Source: Hygrocybe punicea (Eukaryota > Basidiomycota > Agaricomycetes > Agaricales > Hygrophoraceae). From it: a DNA stretch of 64,000 bases. The position numbers were made by a program, and so were the translations under genes. Under the pieces are notes generated by a model, which was not told the origin of the DNA, searched no databases, and saw only the letters and a program-made list of their open reading frames with translations. Position 1 is the first letter of the stretch, and each line of letters starts with the position of its first letter. The stretch lies in assembly GCA_963556145.1 (NCBI GenBank), contig OY744471.1, positions 1,729,590 through 1,793,589 of the forward strand, written 5' to 3'. Shown here one piece after another: positions 32,388 to 43,836 of this stretch.

Positions 32388-35300
32388 AGAGCAGTCTGCA
32401 TACTCCAGCACAGGATATAGGCTGCATTGAACCTGACTGTGCACTCCCGGAAGTAAAACTCAATGCGTCCGCTCTCTCTAATGATTCCCTAATGATTTCC
32501 CTTTATCATTCTTCTATCCTTGTCATTACCCTTGTTGATTGTGGATCGACGCATTGTTTCATTGATCCGGAATTCTGCTCCCTTCACAATCTCCCTGTTT
32601 TCCCTACTGCTCCAAAACGTCTCCGCTTGTTTGATGGTTCCTATGGCAGAATCATCGACAAATCTGTATCTATCTCTGTCTGTTTCCCTACTGGTGAAAT
32701 TCTAATTTTAGAATTTTTGATCACTCCGTTGGATCCATCTGTTTCTGCGGTTCTTGGATATAGCTGGCTCACCAAATACAATCCATTGATTGACTTGGTT
32801 GAGCATAGCATCAAATTCCGTTCTTCTGATTCTGCACCTCCGTTTTCGGCTCTGGTGCCTATTGAGGCACCACTTCTGGACCCTCCAGTATGGCCTCTGT
32901 CCCTTCCATCCCCTCCATCTACTCCACCTACTCTGCCTACTCCACCCAATCCTCCCTCACCTACAGCTTCAAAGCCTGACATTTCCTTCATCAGCACTCA
33001 AGCCTTTCTATGTGGTTGAAAAGTCCCGGGAACTCAGGTCTTCCACATGGAAGTCCAGTTGCCCGATGCCACTGGATGCTCTGCAAGCTATGGTCCTCCA
33101 AAACCCTCTGATCCCTCCATGGACCTTCCCAACCTCCCAGAAGAGTATCACGAATTTGCTGACGTCTTTAGAAAGATGAAGGCTTGGAACCTCCCCAAAC
33201 ACCATCCTTACGACCTCAAGATTAATCTAGAGGATGGTGCTCAACCTCCTTTTGGCCCCATCTATTCTATTTTGCCCTTGGAGCTTGAAACCCTCCGGGA
33301 ATTCCTTGATAAGAATCTCCGGGCTGGTTTTGTCCACTCCTCCTGTGGGGCTCCCATTCTTTTCTCTCAAAAGAAAAATGGTAGCCTCCGACTCTGTGTG
33401 GATTTCCAAGGACTCAATTGTATCACAAAGAAGGACCGCTATCCTATTCCCCTCATGGCGGACCTTCTTGACGCTCCCCAGACTGCACGTATTTACACCA
33501 AAATTGACCTTAAACACGCCTACCATTTAGTCTGGATTGCCAAAGGTGATGAATGGAAGACAGCCTTTCATACTTGCTATGGCTCATTTGACTGGTTGGT
33601 TATTCCAGAAGGTCTCACCAATGCCCTGGTGGCTTTTCAACACTTCATTAATGACATTTTTTCTGACCTCCTTGACATTTCCGTTATTGTTTACCTTGAT
33701 GACATTCTTATCTATTCCAATGATCCCGCTGATCATACAGAGCATGTCCATGAAGTCCTCCAGTGACTCCGGAAATATGGCTTGTATGCCAATGCCGAGA
33801 AATGTTCTTTCAGCGTTGATACAGTGGAATACTTGGGTTACATTCTTTCTCCACAAGGCCTTTCTATGGACCCCGCCAAGGTCCAGACCATCCAGGATTG
33901 GCCTGAGCCCCGGAAAATTAAGGATGTTCAATCCTTTCTCAGATTCACCAACTTCTACCCGTGTTTCATTCCACACTATTCCTCTGTCACCATTCTGCTT
34001 ACTCGCCTCACTCGCAAGGGGTTACAATGGAATTTTAATGATAAGTGTCATTCCACTTTCAATGACTTGAAGTCCGCTTTCCTTTCCACTCCAGTCCTTT
34101 CCCATTGGTCACCGGAGTTTGACACTCTGGTGGAGACAGATGCCTCCAATTACACTGTTGCCTCCATTCTCTCCATTCGACATCCTGACGGCAAGATTCA
34201 CCTGGTCGCATTCCGGTCTCGTACCCTTTCGGACTCGGAGTTAAACTATAATAACCATGACAAGGAACTCCTTGCCATCTTCGATGCTTTCACTGCTTGG
34301 TGACATTACTTGGAAGGTACTGCTACTCTGGTTGATGTTATCACTGATCACAAGAATTTGGAGTACTTTTCTACCATCCGGTGTAGCAGGGGCTATGGGT
34401 CCCTGCTAAGCTAGTCGCAAGGCTGGAGACAATCCTATAGCTGTAGTCTAAGACTGACTGAGACTAAGTCTACTGACTAATCAGGAAGTCAACTAAGAGT
34501 CACGTGATCTACTGACTCAGGCTGCCCAGGACATCCTACTACACCGGTTACTCACTCGCCGTCAAGCTCGTTGGTCAGAGTTCCTTTCCCATTTTAATTT
34601 TGTTATCCGTTTCCATCCGGGCAAACTTGGGACTAAGCCCAATACCCTTACTCGATGCTGGGATGTCTATGCCAAAGGGGGAGATAGCGACTACGCCACA
34701 GCCAATCCACACAATTTCTGCCCTGTTTTTGGGCCAGAACAATTGGCTTCATCCCTCAGAGCTACTTCCCTCGAAGACATCATCCTTGATGCCAGATTCA
34801 CCATGGACGTCAAATCCCTCCACTCCGATATCATCTCTGGGCTTCAGGTTGATCCTGTTGCTTCTGGACACATGTCCTGTATCACCTCCAACCCAGATCC
34901 TTGCTGGTCTATCAACGATTTAGGCCTTTTACACCCTGATAATCATATCTACATCCCCGATGTCAACAACCTAAGACTCCGGATCTTACACTCCAAACAT
35001 GACCATCCTACTGCAGGACATTTTGGACAGAACAAAACTCTCAAAATTATCTGGCAGGAATACACCTGGCCCAGACTCCGAACCTTTGTCCGTGACTACT
35101 GCAAATCCTGTACAACCTGTGCAAGATCCAAGAACCCTCGACATCATCCTTACGGATTCCTCAAGCAACTTCTGATTCCGGAGAAGCCCTGGAACGCGAT
35201 CTCCATGGACTTCATTGAACAACTTCTGGACTCCGAAGGATTTACAGCCATTTTGTTTGTAGTAGACCATCTATCTAAGCAAGAGATCTTTATTCCAACC

Positions 35301-36281
35301 CACGATATGATTACCTCCCCTCAGCTCGCCCACCTTTTCCTTATTCACGTTTTTTCTAAGCATGGAGTTCCTAGTCACATCACTTCCGATAGAGGCATGG
35401 AGTTCGTCTCCAATTTCTTCCAGTCTCTCGGAAAAGCTCTTGACATGAGACTCCATTTTACCTCCAGCTATCACCCTGAAGGAGATGGCCAAACTGAACA
35501 TGTTAATCAAACTCTTGAGCAATACCTCCGCATTTATTGCAATTACCAGCAAGACAACTGGTCTTCACTCCTTCCTCTCGTGGAGTTTGCCTACAACCAC
35601 GCTCTGAATGCTACCACCGGAGTTTCACCCTTCTTCACTAATAAGGGTTATCACCCAAACCTTTCTGTTCATCCGGAGTGTGACCTCTCCTCTGCTCATG
35701 CGTGAAAGTATGCTGTGGACCTCGATGAGTTGCATCAGCAACTCTGTCAAACCATCTCTGAGGCCCAATGATGTTACCAGCATTATGTGGACTTGAAGCG
35801 CACTCTGGCACCTGATTTCAAGGTATTGGAATTCATCTATGTTAAGGCTGAACATTTCTGAACTACTAGACCTTCAAAGAAGCTCTCCGAGAAGAACTTG
35901 GGGCCTTTTGAGATCATCGCTAAGGCCGGAACCCACTCCTATACACTATGTCTTCCAGAAACTCTCTGCTCTGTTCACCCCATCTACCATGTCTCTCAGC
36001 TTGAGCCTGCCACTCCGAATACCATCCCCAATCATGTCCAACCTCCACCTCCTCCGGTCACTGTTGACAGAGAACCGGAATTCAAGATCTCCGAGATCCT
36101 TGACTCAAAAATTGATAACCGTCGTCATGCCTGCAAATTGCTATACCTCGTATGTTGGGAAGGTTACGAAGGCACTGATGAGGAAACGTCTTGGATCTTG
36201 GCCTCCGAACTCAGACACACCTCCAAAATTGTTTCGGACTTTCACTCCGCATATCCTTCCAAATCCGGCCCACTTTATTAA
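32388..36281 (+). pseudogene. Pol of copy 1 with chromodomain, several stops
   Basis: Recognisable in order: protease VDCGSTHCFIDPEF (32535); reverse transcriptase FSQKKNGSLRLCVDF and YLDDILIYSND (33690-33720); RNase H VETDASNYTVASIL (34130); integrase zinc motif HDHPTAGHFGQNKT..CKSCTTCARS; integrase core SMDFIEQLLDSEGF, SDRGMEFVSN, HPEGDGQTEHVNQT; C-terminal chromodomain LLYLVCWEGYEGTDEETSW (36135-36200). Stops at 33017, 33764, 34300, 35703, 35769 and 35859 correspond to sense codons in copy 2, mostly CGA/CAA-type codons changed to TGA. Confidence 0.9.
34382..34543. mobile_element. 162-bp LTR-like insertion at CCGG
   Basis: The segment TGTAGCAGGGG...CCTACTACA is absent from copy 2. It is bounded by CCGG on both sides (34378-34381 and 34544-34547). 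The first bases form a hairpin (CAGGG..CCCTG). It resembles a very small solo LTR and shares terminal form and target with the 897-bp LTR at 51891. Confidence 0.7.
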
Positions 36282-36329
36282 CTTCTATAGTCTATTTACA
36301 TTTTATTTTCTGCGAAGTTAACTTTTGGC

Positions 36330-37222
36330 CTATTGACCCCCTTCTCCCAAATACTCTCCCTCCTCCCACTCCGTTTCCACTTCCTCTGACTCAAAGTTCT
36401 CGGACTCCGAAGCAAACTCCCGGAGTTCATAGGAGTTGTCCCTTAGGAACTCCACATTCTCCAGGTGATTAGCCAGTTGAGTGGCCTCTCTGTGGATGTC
36501 CTCCATGGTGTCCCATGTCCCCTCACATGCTACAGCCACCTGCTCCAGCATCGCCGTGTTCTCCTTCATCGCCCAGAGCAGCTTCAGGAGCAACTCCTCC
36601 ACCTGCGCTGAGGACTTGCTGCTTTTCTTCACTGCCGGCTCCACTCTGTGGTATTCCGATCCCAACTCCTCCTTTTCCTCCTTCCTTTTCTTTTTCCTCA
36701 CCGGGCCATCTTCTCCTTCCACCTTGCACCACGCCTTTCTTTTCTGGAATGACATGCAACTCCTTGTCTTGCTGGTCTCCAGCCAGACAATCCTCCCAGT
36801 GCTCCATGTATGCCTTGCACTGGATGGCCCTTTTTCTTTGTCACTCCAGGTCCACTTAGTTGCCACTGTTTTACTTACCCATCTCTTTTTTGTTTCCCTT
36901 TCTCCACGCTCATGGGTCCTGGTTCAGCTCTGGACCTCCCCGCCATGGCCTTGCTTCCTTGCTCCTCCTCCACTTTTTTCCTCTTCACCTCTGCCTTTTT
37001 CCTCTCCTCCACTTTTCTCCTCATCTCCTCCTCCACCTTCTTCATCTCCTCCCATTTTCTCATTGCTTCCGCTGCTGCCTTCTTTCTCTTCTCTTCCTCC
37101 TGCAACTTTCTCTGCTCTTCCTCCACTTTCCTCCATTCCTCCACCTCTTCCTTCACCTTCAGCTCGGCGAACTCGCATTCCATGGCTTTAATGCGGGCAG
37201 CGATTTCCTGGGAGGATGACAT
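36330..37222 (-). pseudogene. Antisense coiled-coil gene of copy 1, decayed
   Basis: Minus-strand exon 1 from ATG 37222 (MSSSQEIAARIKAMECEFAE) is a long E/K/R coiled coil ending EKGKQKRDG at a GGTAAGT donor (about 36877). The second exon keeps KAWCKVEGEDGPVRKKKRKE, ELLLKLLWAMKENTAMLEQV and the acidic end EVETEWEEGEYLG. Most cysteines of the cluster seen in copy 2 are lost (QCKAYMEHWEDC) and the frame shifts within that region. A TATAAAC box lies about 40 bases upstream of the ATG. Confidence 0.65.
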
Positions 37223-37349
37223 TTTTTTGGGAGTTGTCTCCTGGTCCAGGAGTTGGGTTTATACCGCCTTACTTCCACTTCAAACTCCGCTTCGGTTCTC
37301 CCTTTGTTCCAGAGGCATCTCAGGGGGTTCGACGCTAAGGGGGAGATAC

Positions 37350-37865
37350 TGTCATACGATGAACTCTGCTCTGGACTTTTCTGCCATTTTATCTTATCCT
37401 ATCCTCTCGCATACATTATTGTTCCTTTCCTTGTTTATACTCTATTCTTCTTCATCTCCATTTCTCCAAACTCCTATCCATTCTTTCCCTTTGTTTACTT
37501 GTCACCATATGTAGCAACCTTTTGTTACTTTTATCCTTCTCCAAACTCCGGTTCCCCTTCCGGAGTTCTTATTATCTTTACGTTACTAAGGACTTAACAA
37601 TTAGTTTACCAAGTATATAAGTTAGAACTACAAGTCCTGTAACTCTGTTCTAAAAATCAACTTGAGTTCCCCTCATCCTCAAACTTAGGGCTTCACCTTA
37701 AGCTCACTATCAGTCTCTGTCTTTAGTCCAAACCTCTGGACTAATTCCACTCCATCCACTTGTGCTTACTCAGTACAACTCAAGGAAGTAGCATAACTAC
37801 TTTGAGAGTTCACACCTCCGGTCCTCTGACAACTCCGTTCTGCCCAGAGTTGCACGTCTCTAACA
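37350..37865 (+). repeat. 3' LTR of copy 1
   Basis: Same termini as the 5' LTR but 16 bp shorter, preceded by the purine tract AAGGGGGAGATAC. Length and base differences from the 5' LTR show this copy is old. Confidence 0.9.
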
Positions 37866-38156
37866 CCTCCTGATCATGGAGTTGAGCAGTAGCAAATGTG
37901 TGAGAAAATTAGCAAAGCTTTTTGACTTACCATTGGCTTTGTTTGCAATGCTAAATGGACAATTTTAAGCAGGTAACAGGAGGTCGGTGAGTACTAGTGT
38001 CACACTTTTCAATGCACAATTCTACAAGTATATTGGACCCTAACCATACATATTGTGAAAATGTTAACTATACAAGGCTAGACAAACATATTAGCGAGCA
38101 TGAGTAATCCAGCTATTTTCGAGTTGGAGATAAAGGGCCCATAAGGCCGGATCAGA

Positions 38157-38960
38157 CTACTGCATGTTTACCAAGATCTTCATCACCCTCTCATATACAC
38201 CTTGGTAGTTGCGTGCTTCAAATGTTTCTGCACTGCTGAATTTCCATCGTCGAACAATAAACCACCTATTGAGAAGGGAATAGAGGTTAGTATTGTATAG
38301 ATAATCTTGACATGACTCACATAAGCTGCCGCCAAGGCAACACTCAGGAACAGCATGATGGGTGGTAACGTGAGTCCTTGCCAATGGTTTGTGATGGAGA
38401 ATCTCTTCATGCCGAGAAAGACTCGAGTCATTATATCAAATATGATGCGGCTCCTGAACGGTACACGGGGATCTGAAGGCTAGCGGTATATAAAAAATCA
38501 GAGAACGTAATACAATGAAAGTGGTGATGACGTACAAATGCAAGGGGGAAATTGAATGTTTGGTCCTGGTCGAGTAAGTTGTATACGACATCCAGTATGC
38601 CATATGTTCCACTTTCCACGCATCCATAGACATGCCGAATGATGGCTTGCATATACCATGTATGGATTTTGTTGTACTGGCTCATTATCTAGGACAAAAT
38701 GGGGTTAACAGGGGAAAAACGGCAGGGGGTACTTACATGTTGTATGATTACCAGCGGAGGGTTTTTGATTGAGCCGAGGTCCAGGAGTGCCCCATTTAAG
38801 GGGTCTCATGTGTCTACAAAATATTGAACAGCAAAGAAAATGAAACTCAAGTCACTTACAGCAGGGCAGCTGTCTATACGGACCCATTTCGCAATGTTTG
38901 AATAAGCCACCAACATATATCTCCTGGCAGGCATCAGATTCCCATGCAGCTTCATCGACC
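38157..38960 (-). pseudogene. DUF6532-like gene, C-terminal part
   Basis: Minus-strand exons read EIYVGGLFKHCEMGPYRQLP (38920), DPLNGALLDLGSIKNPPLVI (38790), SQYNKIHTWYMQAIIRHVYG then YGILDVVYNLLDQDQTFNFP (38680-38540), RSRIIFDIMTRVFLGMKRFS with LTLPPIMLFLSVALA (38440-38340), and FSSAETFEARNYQGVYERVM ending KILVNMQ with a stop at 38157. The pattern (PI..I.....F, then LP..AL..TA, then F....Y..VY..) matches the C-terminal half of the fungal DUF6532 family, of unknown function. Upstream exons would lie past the LTR at 38976, which may have cut the gene. Confidence 0.45.
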
Positions 38961-38975
38961 CACCATGTTTGACGT

Positions 38976-39649
38976 TGTAAAGGGCTCTTGGCCCTCTGAG
39001 ACCAGAAACTCAATATCTCACGAATCCGTTCAAACCTGATGTCCCTAATGATTCACGCTCAAACCCAACGTAACCCAATGCATACTGACTAGCATGGCCG
39101 CTCGTGTACAGGATCAGTCCAACTCCTAAATGCATGGAATCCCAAATATTGCAGATGGATCTTATTGGACTGGAATCCTGACATTGGACTTGCCCAATTT
39201 GCATGTACCATCTCCTCTATGGAGATACATAAAAGTATTTGACATCTTTTCATCACTTTTCACTTCTTCCTCTCATTTTCCTGTCATTGTCACATTGCAA
39301 CCTTCTCCTCACTCCCCTATTTCTATTCCCCTTTGTTCTCCCTCATTTGCCAAGGACTCTCGTCCAAAACTAGATAGACATTTTTTAGTATAAAAACAGT
39401 GCCCAAGCGCCGTGTCAAAATAAGAAACCAGTTCCCCTGTTTCCCTCACTCAGAATCAGTCTCTCAGTAAAAACCTTCACTCATACAACTCATCAGTCCT
39501 GTCGACTCTCTCCCTGTCGTTCTACCATCCATATTCTTGTATCGCTCATCACCCAACACCAAACGCACCATACCCAACATTGTTGGCTTCGTCGGCTTAG
39601 ACCGGTCTTGATAGATAGTAGTAGTTTTATTCAGCAGCTTCTTCCCTTC
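38976..39649 (+). mobile_element. LTR of family B, diverged copy
   Basis: It begins TGTAAAGGGCTCTTGGCCCT, then CTCACGAATCC and CCCAACGTAACCC, aligning with 51891 onward. Later blocks (CCCAACATTGTTGGC near 39560, AGAATCAGTCT near 39450) also align. The 3' end is obscured by the poly(A) end of the LINE at 39650. Confidence 0.6.
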
Positions 39650-39885
39650 TTTTTTTTTTTTTTTTTTTTTTTTTTCAGTGTTTATTCTCCTGTGTGGCGA
39701 ACCATATGTCAGAGAATACAAAACACGTATACTATGTCATGTTCAGAGTCGAAGTCGTCATAAGTAACAAAGTGGGTCAGCAGTGCCAACCCGGGGTGGA
39801 AGAATATCCACATAATATAACTACCTATAAGGTGTGAAAAGTATATTAGTGTTTACAAGCAGGTTAATTAATAATGAGTAGAATT

Positions 39886-39930
39886 GAGAATGGAAATGAG
39901 AATGAGAATGAGAATGAGAATGGGAGTCCA
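39886..39930. repeat. (GAATGA)n microsatellite in the LINE 3' UTR
   Basis: Hexamer GAATGA/AATGAG repeated about six times between the ORF2 stop and the poly(A) signal. Confidence 0.9.
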
Positions 39931-39987
39931 AGTAGGGTGGCTGTTCATCGAGCAGATCGGGGTAGTGAGAGGGCACCGGATGGGTCA

Positions 39988-41688
39988 CTACTCGAGGTCC
40001 AATATCGGGATATCCCAGAACGTCGCCTGGAGGCGCCGAGATTCACTAACGAAGCGGAGGACGTGTGGAAAGTACTTCGATGTGGAGAGGATGCGTTTAA
40101 TAATGCCTGCGTCTCATCCGATCTCGCGCCTTAGCTTCTCTCGCGCATGATCGTGCGGTCGGCAATGCAGCAGGTAGTGTTCCACTGTCTTGTTATATCG
40201 CTGACAGCATGGACAGAGGGGAGAGTCGGCGCGCCGTATTCGATGGAGGTGTTGGTTTAGTCCGATATGTTCTGTTCACAGTTGCATGATTATCGCCACG
40301 TGTTTCTTCGGTAGTGAGGCTGTGGCTCGTCGGTATGTCGATGGTGTGAATCCTGGGTCAATGCCCCGTATCTGTGCAGAGTGCACTGAGTTGTGCCAGT
40401 GCTCTTGCGCTCGCCTTCGTAGTTTGTCGAGGAAGGCTCATCGCACCGCCGATTTGCTATGCGGTAGTGGTTTGCGAAGGTCGGCCGGTAGTCTCTCTTG
40501 CGGTGTTACGTTGCCCCCCGCCGCAGCTTTGGCTCTCTCATCCACTCGTTCGTTTCCCTTGACTCCTTCATGACCTGGTATCCATCTCACGGTGAGCTCC
40601 ATATTCCTATGCTTCCGCCTTGTCATCGCCAGTCTCTTGAGTACAATATCGAAGATGTGATGCGATGGCACTGGTTTTATCAGTTCTAGAGCCCGGATTG
40701 CTGCCTGGTTGTCCGTGTATATCGACGCGGTTGTGATGTTATGCTCTTCCCTCAATAGTTCCATCCCTAGAATCATTCTGACACCCTCTCCTTCGTATAC
40801 CCCATGCTTCTTCGTCAAGCCCAGCTTAGTCGCTATGCTCTTCCACCTTCGCCTTCCTCTCTTGTGTAGCGTCGCCGCCGCCCCTATCCCTCCATTTATT
40901 CCTGAGCCATCTGTAAATATCTTCACGTCTGCGTCATCAGTCCTTTTGTCTTCTATTGCTTTCTCCTTCGTGTCCCTGATGACTGTCTTTGCCCCAAATT
41001 CCCATTTAGTTCCTTGTCATACATTTTGAATTGTCTCCATCTTCCCTGGCGTTATGTCGTATGTCCAGATGAGATCGTGTAGTGGTGTAAAGTGTCTCTT
41101 TATGTGGCACGCCCTTGCGTTCTTGATGGCTTTTCTGAGTGGGTGCGCCGGGGGTAGTGTCGCGAGTCGTACTGCAGCCCGTTGCCGTATTTTGTCTATT
41201 AGTAGGTGCATCGGTAGGACACTGCCCTCTTCCACCCCTGGTCTTCATTTCTGTGGAGTGAGGAACACTTCAGCTGCATATAGCATTCTCGGCACTGCGA
41301 TAGCCATGTATAATTGTCAAATGTACTTAGCTGCTATACCACCTGCTACCCTCGACAGCCGGTTGAATTGTAGTATCCAGTCCTGTCCCTTCTTGATTGC
41401 CGCTGCTCCTTGCTCATGCCATCGTAGTTCACGGTCAATCATGACCCCTAGCAATTTTATGTTTGTCTTCGATGGTATCACTATATCGTCGATGGTGATG
41501 GGATTTCTTTCGATCAGAATGCATTTCCTCGGATTATTTGGGTCAACTCGTTTGCGTCGCGACAGGTCCAGTAGTTGGAATTTCTCCATTCCGAATTTGC
41601 AATTGTGTTCTCTCGCCCACTGGAAGACTCCCCCCTCTTGTCTCATTATGTCTCGTATTCCCGCATGTGTCTCGTTGAAGTTCTCCCC
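39988..41688 (-). pseudogene. LINE ORF2, C-terminal part with RNase H
   Basis: It continues the reverse transcriptase after YIDDSNIIKV: GENFNETHAGIRDIMRQEGG, NCKFGMEKFQLLDLSRR, NIKLLGVMIDRELRWHEQG. RNase H (40926-40438) has MKIFTDGSGINGGIGAAATL (D), GVYEGEGVRMILGMELL (E), ASIYTDNQAAIRALELI (D) and WIPGHEGVKGNERVDERAK (H and D), a complete active site. A zinc-type motif CPCCQRYNKTVEHYLLHC follows (about 40215). One in-frame stop (about 40128) and a shift near 41240 break it. Confidence 0.8.
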
Positions 41689-42058
41689 TAAGGTAGGTGT
41701 CATCCATAATCTGCAAAGATCACGTGCCAAGCGTGACAGAGCCCAGAATGGAAGGTACACGGTCAACAAAGCCAATAAACACGCTTTTACCAAGATTAGG
41801 ATCGATTTTAACTAAAAGCTCTCCTGTCAATCTTAGATATATACATATGTCACGTATATATCAATTTATTTTCAAAAAATATCACAATCTCCATAACTAG
41901 TTCACTGAACTATAGTAATCCCCTCTGTAGTTGTGTGCCTCATGCCATAAAAAAAGTGGAGAGCACTATCCTCCATTGATAATCTCCAGATATGGTCAAA
42001 AACAAAAATCTAACAATCTAACAAGGTAGAGAAGGAATAATAATGAGGCCAGGGATTC

Positions 42059-42614
42059 TGTCATATCCCATGCAGCTCCGCCGGATTCCGACGAACTCCG
42101 CTCCGGACTTTTCCGCCGACTTATCTTATCTTATCTTATCTTATCTTCTCGCGTACGTTATTGTTCTTCTCTTGTTAATTACTATTCTTCCCCATCTCCG
42201 TTTACTCCGACCTCCTTTTCTCTTCCTCCCCTGTGTTTACTTGTCACCGTACATAGCAACCTTTTATCCCTTTTATTTTCTTCCGAACTCCAGTCCTCTT
42301 TCCGGAGTTCATATTGTCTTCACGTCTCCAAGGACATGACAATTAGTTTACCAAGTATATAAACTAGAACTACAATGTCCTGTAACTCCGTTCAGAAAAT
42401 CAACTTGAGTTCCTTATTTCTTACCCACTCTCAAACTTAAGGCTTTCCCTTAAGCTCATTAATTATCTTAGTACTTAGTCCGGAACTCCGGACTAACTCC
42501 GCTCCATCCACGTCTTCTCAATACGACTTAAGGAAGTAGTGAACCTACTTCAAGAGTTGACATCTCCGCTCCTCCGAAGAACTCCGATCCTTCTGGAGTT
42601 GCACGCCTCTAACA
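42059..42614 (+). repeat. 5' LTR of copy 2 with TATA box and self-priming site
   Basis: TATATAAA at 42356-42363; GTTCAGAAAAT at 42390-42400, about 34 bases downstream; complement ATTTTCTGAAC at 42617-42627, just past the LTR end. No match to a tRNA 3' end is needed. The Tf1/sushi group primes this way. Confidence 0.85.
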
Positions 42615-42660
42615 GTATTTTCTGAACAACTCTTGAGTCGTATTCCCTTTACATTTGATC

Positions 42661-43833
42661 ATGTCTTTCCAAGGCTTCTCCCAACCAAGAACCCCCACAC
42701 GTTATCGACTTACACGACCGGCAAACACCTCATCCCAACGCCCAACGATAACCCCGGTCTCTCCGTTAGAAGAAACTCACACTCCGAGACATGAACCGTT
42801 TCCGCGCCCAGTCTTCGAAGAGAACAATCCTCTCGGACCGGGCAATCCTAATCGCGATGATACCAACCTTGCTGAGGCCATCGCTCTTCTAGCCACTACT
42901 CTCCGAAACAAAGGAGACGACAAGCAACGCACCAAAGTCCGAGAACCGGACACGTTTGACGCCTCCGATCCGACAAAACTCCGCCCTTTCCTGGTTCAGT
43001 GTCAACTGAACTTCAATGACCGACCAACCGCTTTCCAAACGGACGGCGCCAAAGTCAACTTCGCCCTCTCCTACCTCAAGGGGATCGCACTTGCGTGGTT
43101 CGAGCCTTACCTTTTGGAGAACCCAGATATCGATACCTATCCGCCAGACTTCATGTCCGATTACGGAGATTTCTGCACGGAGTTGCAGAATAATTTCGGA
43201 CCTCTGGACCCTAAAGGTAGCGCCGAGAGCGAGTTGGAAAACCTTGTAATGAAGGATAACCAACGAATTGCGAGGTATATCGTCAACTTCAATCGTCTCG
43301 CTACGCAGACTGGCTGGGACATCGGTGCCTTACGGCATTCTTTTTACCGAGGACTTCCGGATCGCCTCAAAGATCAACTTGCCCAATCCGAGAAACCAAA
43401 GAACCTCTACGAGCTGAAGGATAAGGCTCAACTCCTTGACGCCCGGTATTGGGAACGGAAATCGGAGATTTCCCGCGCTTCGGGATCCTCTTCTGCTAAA
43501 GCCTCTACTTCCGAGGCCAAGTCTTCGACCGAAAAAGCTTCCGAGAAGAAGTCCCCTGCCAAAACTACCAACTCCGGTAGTACCTCCTCCACCACTCCGA
43601 AAACCCCTCCTGTCTACGCCGATAAGCTAGGCAAGGATGGTAAACTCAAGCCCGCGGAACGTCAACGCCGCATTGACAATAAACTCTGCATTATATGCGG
43701 GGGAGCCGGACACATGGCCAAGGATTGCACCAAGGCCAAATATTCGTCCACTCGCGTTGCCGCCCGCGCCGCCTCCACTTCCTCCACACCTCCGGTCTCT
43801 AGTTCCGATTCTCTAGAGGAGCCGGAAAAATAG
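42661..43833 (+). CDS. gag: Gag polyprotein of copy 2
   Basis: 390 aa from ATG 42661 (MSFQGFSQPRTPTRYRLTRP); a TTG six bases upstream is also in frame. The central part is capsid-like: FDASDPTKLRPFLVQCQLNF, ALSYLKGIALAWFEPYLLEN, GPLDPKGSAESELENLVMKD, DIGALRHSFYRGLPDRLKDQ. A Ser/Lys-rich linker precedes one CCHC zinc knuckle, CIICGGAGHMAKDC (about residues 343-356). The protein packages the element RNA. The stop lies in GGAAAAATAG. Pol is open in the -1 frame through this point, so a -1 slip at the A-run could give Gag-Pol. Confidence 0.93.
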   Translation: MSFQGFSQPRTPTRYRLTRPANTSSQRPTITPVSPLEETHTPRHEPFPRPVFEENNPLGPGNPNRDDTNLAEAIALLATTLRNKGDDKQRTKVREPDTFDASDPTKLRPFLVQCQLNFNDRPTAFQTDGAKVNFALSYLKGIALAWFEPYLLENPDIDTYPPDFMSDYGDFCTELQNNFGPLDPKGSAESELENLVMKDNQRIARYIVNFNRLATQTGWDIGALRHSFYRGLPDRLKDQLAQSEKPKNLYELKDKAQLLDARYWERKSEISRASGSSSAKASTSEAKSSTEKASEKKSPAKTTNSGSTSSTTPKTPPVYADKLGKDGKLKPAERQRRIDNKLCIICGGAGHMAKDCTKAKYSSTRVAARAASTSSTPPVSSSDSLEEPEK

Positions 43834-43836
43834 AGA
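43824..43836 (+). promoter_or_regulatory. Putative -1 frameshift site at the gag stop
   Basis: Gag reads GAA AAA TAG; pol is open one base back (GGA AAA ATA GAG). The A5 run is kept in copy 1 (32381-32387). No downstream pseudoknot was assessed. Confidence 0.45.

Larger units (their letters stand above)
30640..37865 (+). mobile_element. Chromovirus-type Ty3/gypsy retrotransposon, copy 1 (decayed)
   Basis: LTRs at 30640-31171 and 37350-37865, both TGTCATA...CTAACA. 5-bp target duplication CCTCC at 30635-30639 and 37866-37870. Order: gag, pol (protease, reverse transcriptase, RNase H, integrase, chromodomain), an antisense gene, a purine tract AAGGGGGAGATAC, then the 3' LTR. Compared with copy 2 it has many CG to TG/CA changes, several of which created stops. 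A 162-bp LTR-like element interrupts the RNase H/linker region. Confidence 0.95.

Noticed and set aside
36481..37597. Plus-strand frames of 236 and 234 codons after pol in gypsy copy 1
   Set aside because: These S/F/L-rich frames mirror the antisense coiled-coil gene and are not kept in copy 2.
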